Positions 22,135-34,500 of a DNA stretch of 64,000 nt are shown here, piece after piece. Source of the DNA: Valencia hispanica (taxonomy: Eukaryota > Chordata > Actinopteri > Cyprinodontiformes > Valenciidae); the NCBI GenBank assembly GCA_963556495.2, contig OY747721.1, positions 7,693,649 through 7,757,648 of the forward strand. The letters run 5' to 3'. Both the position numbers and the translations under genes were made by a program. Position 1 is the first letter of the stretch; every line of letters begins with the position of its first letter. The notes under the pieces were generated by a model. It was not told where the DNA came from. It did no database searches and saw only the letters and a list, made by a program, of their open reading frames with translations.

Positions 22135-23468
22135 TTAGGACGTCCGTGCCAAGGAAGACTCTCGCCCCAGATTGCTCAAGGTATCCGCATCTCCACAGAC
22201 ACTTGTGCTTTCAACTTCTGACAAGCTGAGCATAGAGTGACTCTCCAGGGTGTTTTGGACAGGGAGGAAGCTCACGTCAAGCAAAAGGTTCCTGTGCACA
22301 ACCTTGCTCTGGCCAGATGCATCGCTGATCTTGTAAATGTGAGTCTTGGGATTCCGCTCCACTACCGTGTACCCAGCAGGTTCCCACTTGTCGGCCAACT
22401 TCTTTTTTCCCTTCTCTCCCTTGTTCGCGAGCAGCACACGGGCTCCAACGTGCAAGGAAACCCCTCTGACCTTTTTGTCGTACTGACGAGCCTGGTGTTC
22501 CTGCTCTTTGGTGGCGTGCTGCTGGGCGATGTTGGCTGCCTCAGACAGGTACGATAGCAGGGTCCTCGAGTAGCTGCTGAAGTCTGCCACAGTGAGATCG
22601 TGCAGAGCAGACTAAAGGCAACATCAACTGGGAGTCTTGGGACGCGACCAAACATCAAGCCGGTTGTCTCGTGAACAGTCGCGTTGAATGCAAACGTAAG
22701 TGTCTGGATCTGCTGTGGCAATTCTTGCTTGGCTCTCAGAGGGAGGCACCGTATCATGTTGCTCAGTGTGCGGTTAAAGCGCTCTGTGCCCCCGTTGCCC
22801 ATTGGGTGATATGCTGTGGTGTGAGACTTTGCCACCCCCGACAGCTGCAGCAACTCAGACACCAGCTCACTCTCAAAACTAGGGCCCTGGTCAGAGTGGA
22901 TGCGCTCAGGGAACCCGTAGACACAAAAGACGCAGTTCCATAACTTCCTGGCAACTTGCTTGGCAGTCTGGTTCCTGCAAGGAAAGGCAAAGGCCATTTT
23001 CGTAAAGTGGTCTGTCGCCACCTGCACATCAACAGAGTTCTTGTTCTTATCCTCCGCTGACCAAAAATCAAGTCAGACCAGTTCCATGGTAGCCGAAGTT
23101 TTAATACTCTCCAAAGGGGCTCGTGCCGAGGGCTCCGGGGATTTTGCAAGTACACACCTCTCACAGCATCGCACATGCTCTCTCGTGTCTCTCTCCATAC
23201 TGGGCCAGAAGAAGCGCTGTTTCGCCAGATGGAGCGTCCTCGCCTGTCCTTGATGCCCTGCCAGGTCATGAACTCCCTTCAAGGCATATCCCCTCAAACT
23301 GGCTGGCAGTAGCAACTGGAATCTTTTCATCCTACTCACAGGGTCCTTCCTCTCTCGGTACAGGACACCATCCCGAATAACTAGCCTCTCCCAGTGTTTC
23401 AGCAATGCCAACGAACTGGGATCCATACTATGCCTTTCTCGTCTGGATGGGCGACGTCTGTGGACCAC
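22135..23468 (-). pseudogene. Gypsy integrase
   Basis: Two frames together cover an integrase. Residues near 23280-23150 give the zinc-binding HHCC pattern ('HDLAGHQGQARTLHLAKQR', then 'RCCERC'). 23027-22620 holds the catalytic core: 'VATDHFTKMAFAFPC' (first Asp), 'IHSDQGPSFESELV' (second Asp) and 'GNGGTERFNRTLSNMIR' (Glu), the D,D-35-E set. 22590-22135 continues with 'KKKLADKWEPAGYTVVERN', the GPY/F-like module. Frame changes between the zinc-binding, core and C-terminal parts mean no single intact protein, but all catalytic residues persist. Confidence 0.88.
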
Positions 23469-23669
23469 AAAGGCAAGACTGAAGATATAGTGGGATCCTG
23501 AAGCTGCTTATCTTCCAATTCACGCAAGGCGAGTGTACACTGGCCTGCAGGTTGCAGCTGTTGGACGTGTTGGCCGAAACCAAGAGCCCTGTTCTCCACA
23601 CCACTCTTCCAGGAACTGTGAGAGGTTAGAGCAGCTTTGACTTCAGCTGCACCGTAGGAGCCTGTGGTG

Positions 23670-25088
23670 TCATGGGGTGGCTCGTGCAGTTGAACCGCTT
23701 GGAGGTGTTGGACGCCCAGTCTGAATGCATGTTGCAGCCTCTGCACCTTCAGCCTCCTGCACTAGGCTACCATATGGCTCTTGGATCAGATGCCTGCTGA
23801 CTGAAGTGGTGAAGGGATCTCGACTGAGTGCATCTGCTACAACATTTTTTGGGCCTGGGATGTATTTCAGGTCAAAGTTGTATGAAGACAGTTTGGCTAC
23901 CCATCTCTGTTCATATGCATCGAGCTTGGGCTTGGTCATGATGTGGGTCAGCGGGTTGTTGTCTGTCCACACGGTAAAGTCATGCCCCTTTAACCAGTGA
24001 CTGAACTTCTCAGAGACACTCCACTTCAGTGCCATGAACTCAAGACGATGAGCGGGATATCTTTGCTGTGACTTGCTGAGGGTCTTACTAGCAAAGGCAA
24101 TGGGGCGAGCCTTGTCCTCCCCTATTGGCAATTGTGACAACACAGCCCCAAGCCCGTCCAGGGATGCATCAACAGATAGGATGAATGGTCTGGAGAAGTC
24201 AGGATGGGCCCAAACAGCACAGTTGAGCAGATCTGTATTGAGCTTCTGGAAAGCCATCTCACATTCAGGAGTCCAATCCGCCGCAGTCAGCTTCCTGTAC
24301 ATGCCCGCACCTCCGCCACTCCGACCAGTCCGTCCTCTCCTCTTCTGGCGTGCCGTCAGGGCAAACAGGGGCTTGGCAATGGCTGAGCAGCCAGGGATGA
24401 AAGACTGGTAGAAGAACACCATGGCAAGAAATGACTTCAGCCTCTTTACAGACGGGGTACAACCATCCTCCTCCATCAGAGCCTCCTTTGGCATCTTCCA
24501 GATGACATCAACTTTGGTGGGGTCCACCGCAACCCCACTTTGGTCGATGACGTGACCAAGGAACCTCACTGACCTCATCAGAAGGTGGCATTTCTTGGGG
24601 CTCAGCTTGAGGTTGTTGTCTCTGAGCTTACTGAAGACCACTTGGAGCCTGCTTAGTGCTTCCTCTTCAGTGGGCGCAAAGACAAGTAGGTCGTCCAAGT
24701 AGCAGAGCAGACTGGTGAAGTTAAGGCTGCCAAAGATACTCAGCATCATACGCATGAACGATGCTGGGCTGTTACAAAGGCCCTGCAGCATCCTGTTGTA
24801 CTCGTACAAACCGACAGGTGTTGTGAAGGCTGTGTACTTATTGTGGTCTTCGCACATAGGAATGTTATAGAGGCCCGAAGTCAGATCCATTGTACTGAAG
24901 ACAGCATTACCTCCTAGTGCTGCAAGACAGCCGGCCTGATGAGGCAGGGGGTTAGCATCCTTTAAAGTCCGTGCATTCAGCCACCTGAAGTCTGTGCAGA
25001 TTCTGAGCCCACCATCTTTCTTCCACACCATGACGAGAGGGGATGCATACTCACTGATGGACTTGCGGATGATCCCCCTCTCCTCCAT
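23670..25088 (-). CDS. Gypsy reverse transcriptase and RNase H
   Basis: A 472-codon open frame, full length for these two domains. RT: 'GIIRKSISEYASPLVMVWKK' near the start, 'FRWLNARTL', 'FSTMDLTSGLYNIPM' (first catalytic Asp), 'LQGLCNSPASFMRMM', and 'LLCYLDDLLVF' (catalytic YxDD as YLDD). The connection and RNase H follow: 'AVWAHPDFSRPFILSVDASLDGLGAVLSQ' region (Asp), 'LEFMALKWSVSEKF' (Glu), 'VWTDNNPLTHIM' (Asp) and 'VVADALSRDPF'. A basic insertion 'RQKRRGRTGRSGGG' sits between RT and RNase H. There are no internal stops; this is the best-preserved ORF of the element and might still fold. Confidence 0.92.
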   Translation of the reverse strand: MEERGIIRKSISEYASPLVMVWKKDGGLRICTDFRWLNARTLKDANPLPHQAGCLAALGGNAVFSTMDLTSGLYNIPMCEDHNKYTAFTTPVGLYEYNRMLQGLCNSPASFMRMMLSIFGSLNFTSLLCYLDDLLVFAPTEEEALSRLQVVFSKLRDNNLKLSPKKCHLLMRSVRFLGHVIDQSGVAVDPTKVDVIWKMPKEALMEEDGCTPSVKRLKSFLAMVFFYQSFIPGCSAIAKPLFALTARQKRRGRTGRSGGGAGMYRKLTAADWTPECEMAFQKLNTDLLNCAVWAHPDFSRPFILSVDASLDGLGAVLSQLPIGEDKARPIAFASKTLSKSQQRYPAHRLEFMALKWSVSEKFSHWLKGHDFTVWTDNNPLTHIMTKPKLDAYEQRWVAKLSSYNFDLKYIPGPKNVVADALSRDPFTTSVSRHLIQEPYGSLVQEAEGAEAATCIQTGRPTPPSGSTARATP

Positions 25089-26052
25089 GGTAGTGTGCAG
25101 GCGGGACTCTCCTATACGGCATGCGAAATGGGCGATCGTCTGTCAGGCGAATGCTGTGCACAAACTCTCTTGCCTCACCACAATCAAGTGAGTGTCTGGA
25201 GAAGATGTCTTCATACTCTCCAACCAGTTCAACAAGATGTTTCTTCAACCGAAAGCTAGCTTGGCATGAGTCAATGTCCAAATCGCTCAAACCCAGGTTG
25301 GACAGGCGTTCTTTGAGGTCAGCATCTGTGGCAGCTGGCCCAATAACACACTCTGACTCCAAGCCCTCCATCCCACACAGACCTTGCTGAATGTTGAAAT
25401 CCTCCACAGCAAGACACGGGACCACATCAGCAATGATGGCATTACGTCTCAATGTGATTGGCTTCGGCGAAAGATTTGTCATCTTCAAGGGCACCCACCT
25501 GTCTGCCCATATCGCTGTGATGACACGACCCACAAGGACATCCCGTGGACTGGACCTGGAAGCACATGGCTCCACAATGACTGTGCTGCCTGGAGACATT
25601 GGCACCTTGCTGGAAAGTCTGCCCCAAACCAGGTGTTCGTGCTTCGGTTCCAGTGTGACAGCATGAGTGTAACACCGTTGGGACGTGTCTGTTTTCCCCC
25701 ACAACCGACAAACATAATTCTTTCGGCTGATGCAGGCTCTTTAAGAAGGACTCCCGCCGCCTTGAGTAATGCTTCAGCCCCCTCACTCATCGTACAAGCC
25801 ATGGATCCTGAGTCGAACATTCCCCTTCAGCACCACCTTGTCATTAACCACAACCTGGGCGTAAAATAATTCACTGAAAACTGGCACCTCTGTAGACCTT
25901 TGAACCACGACCTGAAGACCTTCTGGCACGGCTGAACAGGCATTTATGTAGAGTAGCTCCAAGTCCTCGTCTCCAATGAGGGTTTTGTGTTGATCCCCCA
26001 CACTGCCCCTCTCCAAGTGTGGGCTCTCTAGTTTCCCGCTGGCGGCCCCCAT
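25051..26052 (-). pseudogene. Gypsy aspartic protease region
   Basis: Minus-strand frames overlap here. One gives 'VFSELFYAQVVVNDKVVLKG' (to about 25830) and the next begins 'MFDSGSMACTMSEGAE' at 25820, with the retropepsin active-site Asp-Ser-Gly; a third frame (25704-25051) has 'LWGRLSSKVPMSPGSTVIVEP', the segment that joins protease to RT in this group. At least two frame changes separate these pieces, so protease and the PR-RT join are broken, unless frameshifting is used, which I cannot tell. Confidence 0.7.
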
Positions 26053-27581
26053 CTGACATCAGCCTGGCCCACCCGCCTCCATCCATACTTGTCACAGTCC
26101 TTCTTCCAGTGACCAGGTGCAAAACACACGAGGCACAGGTTTTCTCTCCTGTAATGTGCGAGCGTGGAATCGCGGACATCGTCACAGACTCTACAGCTCC
26201 TTCTCTGAAAGGGCCTTGGAGCATACAATGGTTCTTGTGCAGGGGCTTGGACATTCTGACGCTCCACCAAGTGATCTAGAAGACTGATCAGTGCATTCAT
26301 GCTACTCACACCAACTGTTGCGGGAGTGGCTGGAGGGGCGTGACTGGGCTGGGAGGCTTGAAAGCATGCTGATGACTGTGCATGTTGTAGAAAAGACTAT
26401 GCATGAGAAGGCTGACGCATTTGAACAGCTGGGGAATTGGGTACAAACTGTTCTACTGAAGGTGAAAGCTGTGATGTTGGCTTCTGAACTGATGCGTTAG
26501 CAAATGCAGTGGCCTGAGGTGGAATGAGCCCCTGGGAAAAGGGCAGCTGAACCTGGGGCTCCGATGACACTGGTTGAGACAGCTCTGGCTCTCGTGACAT
26601 GGCTGACTGGGTGTGAGTGACTATGTGTCTCTGTGGAACATGAGAACTGGTCAGAGTGCGCATCCTGAGTTCCCTCTGGTAGGCGTCAATGCGTTCTTGG
26701 ACCTCGCTCGTGGTCCACTCCTCGGCCACCTTGAAGCTGAGTCGGTTAGAGAGTATGGGGTCAGGGAAAAACTTGATGAACATCAGGCATTCCTCCCGTC
26801 CTGGATCTTCAACACCGCGCTTCTGTCACTGTAGGCACTCGCCAGCGATATCAATGGCGTTATTCAGCCTGATCCAGGAGTCCATCACCCCTTCGTCTCG
26901 CAGTGGCCTGGTGTTATAGAAGTCAGCCATTGGTATGGATGAATAGGTCAACTCACTGAAGTGTTGTTTCAGTATGTCATAGACCAAGTCGGGGGTCGCG
27001 TCGGAGGTGTTATGTCGTAGAGTAACCCGTACTACATCTCCAGCCTTCCCCCTTAGCTTAGCTAATATCTCCTGTGGCTGCTGTTGTACTGGAACATTAC
27101 TCTTACGAAAATATGCCCCTACCATTTCCACCCACTCCCGGACAGAACATTTATCACTGCTATCACCCCTATAAATAGGTGGCTCCTTAGAATCAGATTG
27201 CATTACTAGCCTTACACCAGACAGATTAAACTCCATCGGTTGCTGTTCAGGCTGTGAACCCCCGTTTTTCACAGGTGTGTCGTGTGCTGTTGCATCCCTA
27301 TTATGTTGCAGCTGGTCTGCAATAGACTGGCCAAGTTGGCTGGCTAACTCTGTAATATGGGCTCTTATATCATCGTGAGAGGCTGATGAGGCGCACCGCT
27401 CACTCGGGGAAGGACTGGGGGAAAACTGGACACGGCTGGAACACGCCCTGGGTGTTCTCAACCCTCCCACATCAGGCGACTGAACCTCGTGCTTGAATAA
27501 CCTCCCCCTCCCAAACCCCACCGTAGCATACACATCCCCATCAGAAACACCCATACCCACTGGAGTATTTACTAAGTCCAT
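26028..27581 (-). pseudogene. Gypsy gag with zinc knuckle
   Basis: Starting at the ATG at 27581 ('MDLVNTPVGMG'), one frame runs through a capsid-like part ('REWVEMVGAYFRKSN', 'KLRGKAGDVVRVTLR', 'ADFYNTRPLRDEGVMDSWIRL'), meets an in-frame TGA at 26826-26828, continues in the same frame ('FIKFFPDPILSNRLSF') and meets another stop near 26397, then reaches the nucleocapsid: 'CRVCDD' and 'LCLVCFAPGHWKKDC', a CCHC knuckle. So gag is one frame cut by a few nonsense codons rather than by frameshifts. The 27614 start used by a longer reading has no ATG before 27581. Confidence 0.75.
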
Positions 27582-27619
27582 TGTACAATACTTGGGTAAA
27601 ACACACCCCCTCATCTGTT

Positions 27620-29585
27620 TTTGTGAGGGTTTCTGTCAAAGCACTGCAGTTACGCCCCCTCCCACACCTATGGCTCTAGAGGAAAAATGGAACAGAGATC
27701 GACAGACCAAGAGGAAAGGTGGAAAGAAAAAGCACTAACTAAAGATGCAGCAAACTTATGCAAAATAACTGACATGTTTGTCAGTAAGGGAACAGATGAG
27801 ACATAAAACACTATTGGTGACAACAGACTTACAACCATCCAGCATGACTAGCTTAATGATGAGGTTAGCTGATGGGCTAAAACTAACTTTAAAAAAACAA
27901 TCATTTTCAGTTGTAACAAATGATGTTGCAAATCTTAGAATGTAGACAACTACAAAGACACAAGAAAATACATGATATGAATATTGAAACTCTTTGTATT
28001 GTATTATTTAATTTAACCTTTATTTAACCAGGTAAAATCCCATTGAGATTAAAAACATTTGCTGTTAAATTTATACAGCCAATGCATTAAAAATGGTCAA
28101 TTACTGAATTTGAAAAGCTGAGATACAAAGATGGGGGTCCTGAGCAGGCTCAGGAAAGACTCATTCCTGAAGACTGCACCCCCACGCTGAGTCTTCTTCC
28201 TAGCCTCCATTGCCGCATCTCCCCAGACCTTTCATCCCTCCATCCCATTCCTTCAATAAGCTTTTACATTCAGATCACTGAAGCGTGGCCCTTGCTAGTG
28301 AATGTTCCTTCTTTTCTGTTTTTTTCTCTTCTTCCTGTTATTAGTGCTTTTACTTTGAGCTTCTCTTGTGCTCATTTATTCCTGTTTATTTAACTTTCTT
28401 CATTCTTATTTACCCCTCTGTTAGTTTTACTTTATGCATTTAGGATTGTGTTCTGTCCGGTCTTCTGTGTTTTCATTTTCTATGCCCTCCCTACCAGTCT
28501 GCCTCTTCTCCCAGCTGAAACTCTGCTGTCTGCTCACTCACCTACCAGCATTTGATTACCCTAATTAGGCTTCACTCTAGGGTTCTTTGTTATTCCTCAA
28601 TCACCCTCAGTATTTAACGGTTTTCACTCAGTCAGACCTCACTGGATTCTCTGTCAACTTTCCCCATGTTTTGTTACATGTTCCCATGTAAACCTTTTCA
28701 TTTTTTGGTTCATTAAAACCTTGCTAAATTGTACATTCAAGCCACTGTGTTTGGGTCCTCTATACTGCTCATTATGACACTGATATTTTTCCCATTGTGT
28801 TCATTAATATTTTGTAAAGTGGCAAACTAGTAAGGTGATAAAAACAGGTACTTCAAAATAATGAGGACAATTGGAGTAAGATGCTTTAAAACAACATACA
28901 TTAACCTAAGTTAATATGCCAGAATTTTTGCTTGTTCCGCTATCATTTTAAAGATATTTTTAAGGTTCCCAGGGGTCATCAAGGGTAACCAGTCCACCCA
29001 CATTAACCAAATCAAAAATGTGTGTTAATCACTTCTGATACCATATTTTTATTTTCTTTCTATAACTTGGAAGATTTTAATGCTTACATATAAGCAAATG
29101 ATTTGCATGGGGATTTCAGAGGGGGGACTTTGGATATGTGAGGCAAAAAGAGTCACAGCATTTTTTTTTCTCAGGGTGAATGCACAGTAACTGTTGAGTG
29201 TGGGTGGACACAAGTAGCAGCGATGCAGTTTTGCTGTTTGTACAGTTTGCTGCCCATGTGAGGATGTACAGTATGTTGAATATCAGTGTGCAGCTTCCTA
29301 CTCTCTAATCATCCCACAGGTAAGTATAACAAAACCAGGAAAGACTTATTTGTATAAAGATTTGTTCACTTAGAATAAAAATGTTCCTCTTAAAAATATT
29401 TTATTGTTGAGGAACAATTCCCTTAAGAACAAAGGCATATACAGGTTCCCTGAATACATTATTTATTTATTTATTAGGCTGTGGAATTCAAAAAAAAAAA
29501 AAGTATTTCTGCTGTTTTGTCCAATTTCACTCAGTTTAAAAACCTATTCATACTCTTGGAAGACTGAGATTTAAATTTAACCTAA
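27620..29585. other. Leader of the Gypsy element with other repeats
   Basis: No coding sequence. 28008-28050 has a repeat end of the type TTTATTTAACCAGGTAAAAT. About 28190-28781 looks like an LTR-type sequence on the plus strand: a CCTAATTAGGC and TATTTAACGG promoter-like part, ATTAAAACC polyadenylation-like signal and an end near TTATGACA. About 2 kb is long for a Gypsy leader, so insertions are likely. No convincing primer-binding site next to the LTR. Confidence 0.45.
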
Positions 29586-30215
29586 AAACACAGAATTAAC
29601 TTCCCCTCGGTCATGCATTAATTCAAACATGCATATAAAACACTGAATTAACGTCCCCTTGGTCATGCATGTAAAACCATTGTGTAAACTTCATTCATCT
29701 CAAACAAATTTGCACATAAAGAAACCATACCTGCGGTCACAAACAATTTGGCAGTGAGTGTTGCGTGGCATCAGGTTAGCATCTAAAAAAAATAGCATCA
29801 CGTCAATGCAATGTTAATGGGCTGCCGGACAGCTAGCTTAACACGTGCGGCAGCAACTACCGAACTGCAATTAACATATAAAAAACACAAAATCGCGGCT
29901 CGTAGCTCATTAAAACTACTGCAAGATTCACTCGTCCTCATTGGCTTTCTTACACGGTGATAAGTCAACAAATAATTGATAACAGCAACTTATATATCCG
30001 TTTTATTACCGGAGAGACCTGACGGGAACCTCAGGCAAATCCAGCATTGCTCTGACTGAGATCATCCTCGCGCTGCACAAGTCCCTGTCCGCTGATGTCA
30101 CACGCACACTGCTCTAACCCGACACGCAGGCAGGATGAACCCAAAACAAAACTCCCAGTAATACAAAAGGAATATTTTTGGTGGAATTCACAAGTATACA
30201 GTTAAACCTGCTACA
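29586..30215 (-). repeat. 5' LTR of the Gypsy element
   Basis: Begins TGTAGCAGGTTTAACTG on the minus strand at 30215 and matches the 3' LTR over several hundred bases. It contains a 70 bp segment around 29785-29855 (TAGCATCACGTCAATGCAATG...) absent from the other LTR. The two differ by many substitutions and indels, so the insertion is not recent. Confidence 0.75.
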
Positions 30216-31355
30216 CATGTCAATCTTACAATTGCTTGTTTAACTCCGTGTTGTTCAGCCTACGCACTTCATGATGAATCTAGTTTCATTTTTAAACAAA
30301 CAAAACTTTAAGTGCTGTTCGCATTTAAAAAATATAGTTTTAATTAGTAATTTTTTGTTTCTTTAGATCAGAAATTTATTCTGCATACATTTTATTTTGT
30401 CATGTTAAAAGTGAAGTTTATAATTGGCAAAATTGATGTGTAGACCTGTTTTCTGAGTGATACAATTTGTCCTCATTCTGTTGTGATTGAAGTTTTAAAC
30501 ACATCTGAAATATAAACAAACAGGTATGTTCATGGCAGCTTTTCTCCACACAAGAAAATGTTGGCTGAGTATATCTTCATTAATCTGCACAGTGAATCAG
30601 AAGACACATTATCTCACATTCAAACAACCAAACTTATTTAAACAGCTCTTAACATGGTAAGCAAATAGTTGTATATAATTTGACAAACTTGAGACTGAAC
30701 ACTATTCATTGTTGTTTGGTCTAGCTTCATTTGGCATTATACATTATGGAAAATGAACATCTTTGGCATAAAATATAACTGTACATTTTTTGATCATTTG
30801 TTTGCAATTTTGTAAGTTTAACAAGCTCTTAACCCAGACCTCTTGTTAGTCTGGTATTGCATGTTCACCCTTGTTGGTTTCAAAACCTTGAGCTTTCTCA
30901 CGACACATTTAGATGCTATGAGGAAATAAATTTGAATTATTTTCCGCCTCTCTGGTAATCCAGCCCTTTTAGCAAACCATGCCAGATTTTGCTGTATATA
31001 GCACTGCTACAACATCACAGCTTCACCTCATGACACAAGACGTACATGAGGTACATGAGGTACATGGCCAATATTTGTTTTCCTTTTATATGTATTTTTT
31101 GAGCACACTGTGCTGCAGAAGACTTAATAGTAGGCTGATACTCTAGTATTCAAACTGAAATCTGTAAATACTGACTGATACATGTAATTTTTTAGGCACG
31201 ATTGTCTGCATGTGGAATTATTGTCTGTAATGGTTTTCTTTTCATTGCACAGCTGAAAAAGCATGCCTGTGTGTAAAAATGTTCCATTATTGTCTTATTT
31301 CTGTGTTTTATTTTATCTAACCGGATCAGCAGGTTTGACTTTTGAGCTTTAAAGA
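30216..31355. other. Upstream region of the tectorin-like gene
   Basis: AT-rich, no ORF of note. Contains a small tandem GTACATGAG repeat at about 31045-31065. No clear TATA box or CpG island is visible immediately before the coding start, so I cannot place a promoter. Confidence 0.4.
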
Positions 31356-31540
31356 ATGGAAGGTCAACTCACGCTACTTGTGTTGCTTTTGAGCATAAGT
31401 GAGTATTTTACATTACAGCCTCATTTTGCATATCTGTGGGAAAATCTCAGCATACTTATGTATTTGGCTGATATTAGCAATCTCTAATGTTTGACCAACT
31501 GTGTTTATTTCCATAGGTGAAGTAAGTCTTCAGGATCCAG
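31356..31540 (+). CDS. Exons 1-2: signal peptide of the tectorin-like protein
   Basis: Exon 1 starts at ATG 31356 and encodes 14 residues plus one base, MEGQLTLLVLLLSI, a typical hydrophobic signal core. The donor is GTGAGT at 31399. Exon 2 is only 24 bp (31517-31540), between TTTCCATAG and GTAGGT, and adds SEVSLQDP. Phase 1 at both junctions agrees with exon 3 at 33696. Cleavage is likely after Ser-x-Ser near residue 15. The very short exon is supported by phase and by good acceptor and donor sites only. Confidence 0.65.
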
Positions 31541-34500
31541 GTAGGTCAACATTTAACATCTTATTAGTTTGCTTAGTACTTTGTACTTGTTTTAAAATAA
31601 TTAAAAAGGTAGTTACATTTCAACCCAGCATGGGAAAAAAGTTTCATTTATGTGAAGTGACCATAAAAACAAAGAAAAGTTTAAATTTATACCAAATAAC
31701 AATGATATGCCATTGTCAGGACCATAGGAAAAATAAGTATTTTAATTGCTTTTAAGTGTCTTTTTTTCTCCATAGCTCTTCAGTTAAATTAAATTTGCAT
31801 GCACATCCCTTTTTCCTTTTTTAATAATCTTTTTTAAATATTGATCACATTCATATTTATGTTCTTGCATGTGAATATTACATTCTATTTGAAATTACTT
31901 TTACAACCATTTCCATTCCATGTGCAATTAGTAAATGTTAGGTAGTTTCCTACTGTAATATCACCAGAAAAAAATCTTTCGGCAGGCATTGAGAGCAATG
32001 AAAAACAGATATAGAAATGAAGGGAAGCAAAAACAAAACAAAGTTCTAAATACAATTTAACAAGATGTTTTAAGTGACATTAACAACACAGTATTTGATT
32101 TTTTTAATGTTATTATGTCGATTTCATTAATTCTTGTGGATTGGACGATTGCTAACCTTAGACAAGGGTATTCACAATTTTTTTGGGCTTCAACCCTACT
32201 TTTACTTTTCCTTGTCAAAATTATCTCTCTAAAAAAGTACGTTTAGATTGCATTTTTCAGTTTTTATGAAACCTTTTTTAAAACAAATCCGAGCTTTTAA
32301 CATGTATTTCCTGTATAATTTTGGTGAAAAACAATAAAATTCTCACAAAAACAGATGAGGGGGTGTGTTTGTGACCATGGGAGTAACAGATGTGGGCTAT
32401 GTGTGGGACAAATCCTATGCACTTGGTGGCCTGGTCTTTACTATTGTGGCATTCAAGATAAAAAAACTGTTAAAAAGCAAAATTTTTAAATAAAATTAGG
32501 ATGAGTAACAATGAAATTACTGTGGAAATTAATCTCCAAAGATGCCATAGATATTTTTTCTCAGCCACTTATATTCTCTTTTCATCTGTGCAGACCCCCC
32601 TGACCCTGCTCTGTCTATTGTGGCAATAAAGATTTATTTTAAATATATGGAAAGCAAGATAGTTCTGCATAGTATTGTTAACCAGCTTAACATGATATAT
32701 TGGCATGTTTTAACTAGCCATCATTTAGCTAATATTACCTGCATGCAACAGGATAACTGGAAAAACTGGCTCTGGCTGGTTTGCTGAACATGCTGAACTG
32801 CTCAGTAGCACCTGTCCCTGATCCACTGATGCCTGTGCATGTGTACGCTCAAGGTGCCTTCAGAGACGGGTCAGAAAAATATGTTACAGCATATTAACGG
32901 ACTAAATGGCTATAACTGAAAAAAAAGTGCAGGGGATGCCCATGCTAAATTCTAAATTCAAGTACTAAATTCTTTAAGGCTGAATTAAAATAATCTTAAA
33001 TCACTCTGGAGTCTAAATCATTTCTAGTTTACTTTACAGTCATACAGTCTACAATTAAAGTTTTTGAAACGTCTTTAATATTTTTCTGTACACTGAAAAC
33101 AGGTCGATCTTCTTGCCTCAATAGGCCCATTTCCACTGAACTTCAGGGTAATTTAACCCAATCTTTTTCTGGTTAGGTAAATCAGTTGGCCTGGTCCTCT
33201 ACACAAAATTTGCCCTGTAAGGAGTTTGCTAAGACGCCAGCATATCGCAAATGTTTTGGCAGTGAGTGGCGTCATTGATCAGTGCCAAAAGGAAGCAGAG
33301 AACAACAAGAGATCGGCTATAAAGAAGCAGGGATTGTTGCTGTGTTTTTACTTGCTATTTCGCCACCATTCTTTTTACTATGTTGCGATACACTGCTTTG
33401 CCAGAAACTCCTACAATTTTAAATAGCTGGTTGTTTGGCGACATCTGCTGATATAATTTCCCTCTGAGTTGCAACCAATCAACGACATAACCACAGCTCC
33501 AGCCCTGCAACTGTACTGGGCCTTTCCTGAGTACATACCCCAAAACTTGGTTGGTTTCTGAAATGGCCTCGAAAAGTGCTAACAACCATAAAATAGTTCA
33601 ATCCTAAATATTTTCAACCAAAGGCCACATACATATTCCAATTGTTTCCATTTCATTTTTATTTAATGGAATTTATACTTTTTTGGTCTTTGTAGGACCT
33701 CTCTACCCAATTTCTGGAAACACAACTCAACCTTCTCTCGATGGAAGCTCCCCTCAGATTATTCTACAACAACCTTTTGTGTATTTTGGACAACAGTATA
33801 ATCAAATCTATGTATGTGACAATGGCCTAAATGTTAAAGTGAAAAATTATTGCTAATTTATTCGAACATGATTTAAAAAAAAATCTTGTTTTTTATTAGG
33901 TGAACCATAATGGGCATATGACCTTTACCAATCCATGGTCGATGTACATACCTCAACGTTTTCCCATGTATGGAACATGGGACATAATCGCTCCATTCTG
34001 GACTGATTTTGACAACAGATTAACTGGTCTGGTCTACTACAAACAATACACAAGTGGCAGCATCCTCACCCGAGCAACACAGGACATTAATGAATACTTC
34101 CCACAGTTTAACTTTATTGCCAGCTGGGTCTTTGTTGCAACTTGGCATGAAATGCCCTATTGGCAAAACAATGATGCAGTAAGTCTTCTTCTTCTCCATG
34201 AATATTTGATGGCTATGCTTTTATCTAAATGTCATGTTACAGAAGCAATACAAATTTTTTGCAGCGAACAACAGTCCAGGCTGTCTTGATCTCTGGTGGC
34301 CAGTATTCCTTTGTGCTGATGAACTATGGGAATATATATCCAAATGTTTGGAATATACAGGTTGGAGCCAGTAAATTCACATTATGTGCTTTTAAACCAA
34401 TTCTCACTTTGTACTTCTTTACTTTATATGTACAGTACAAACACTTGTTTAAAATGTGCACATATTAAATGCAACTCTGTGTGTTATGTGATTCCAGGTT

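Larger units (their letters stand above)
20840..30215 (-). mobile_element. Ty3/Gypsy LTR retrotransposon, near full length, damaged
   Basis: The minus strand holds, from 30215 downward: 5' LTR (about 29586-30215), a long leader (27620-29585), gag with zinc knuckle (27581-26028), protease (26050-25485), RT and RNase H (25088-23670), integrase with zinc-binding, catalytic and GPY/F parts (23468-22135), a C-terminal tail (22059-21766), a poly-G polypurine tract and the 3' LTR (about 20840-21408). Both LTRs begin TGTAGCAGGTTTAACTG on the minus strand and share long blocks. The RT ORF is intact, but gag, protease and integrase carry stops or frame changes. Gag-PR-RT-RH-IN order is that of the Gypsy group. 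Confidence 0.9.

Noticed and set aside
22671..25869. Many plus-strand open frames across the Gypsy element.
   Set aside because: They are antisense shadows of gag-pol, which has clear motifs on the minus strand.
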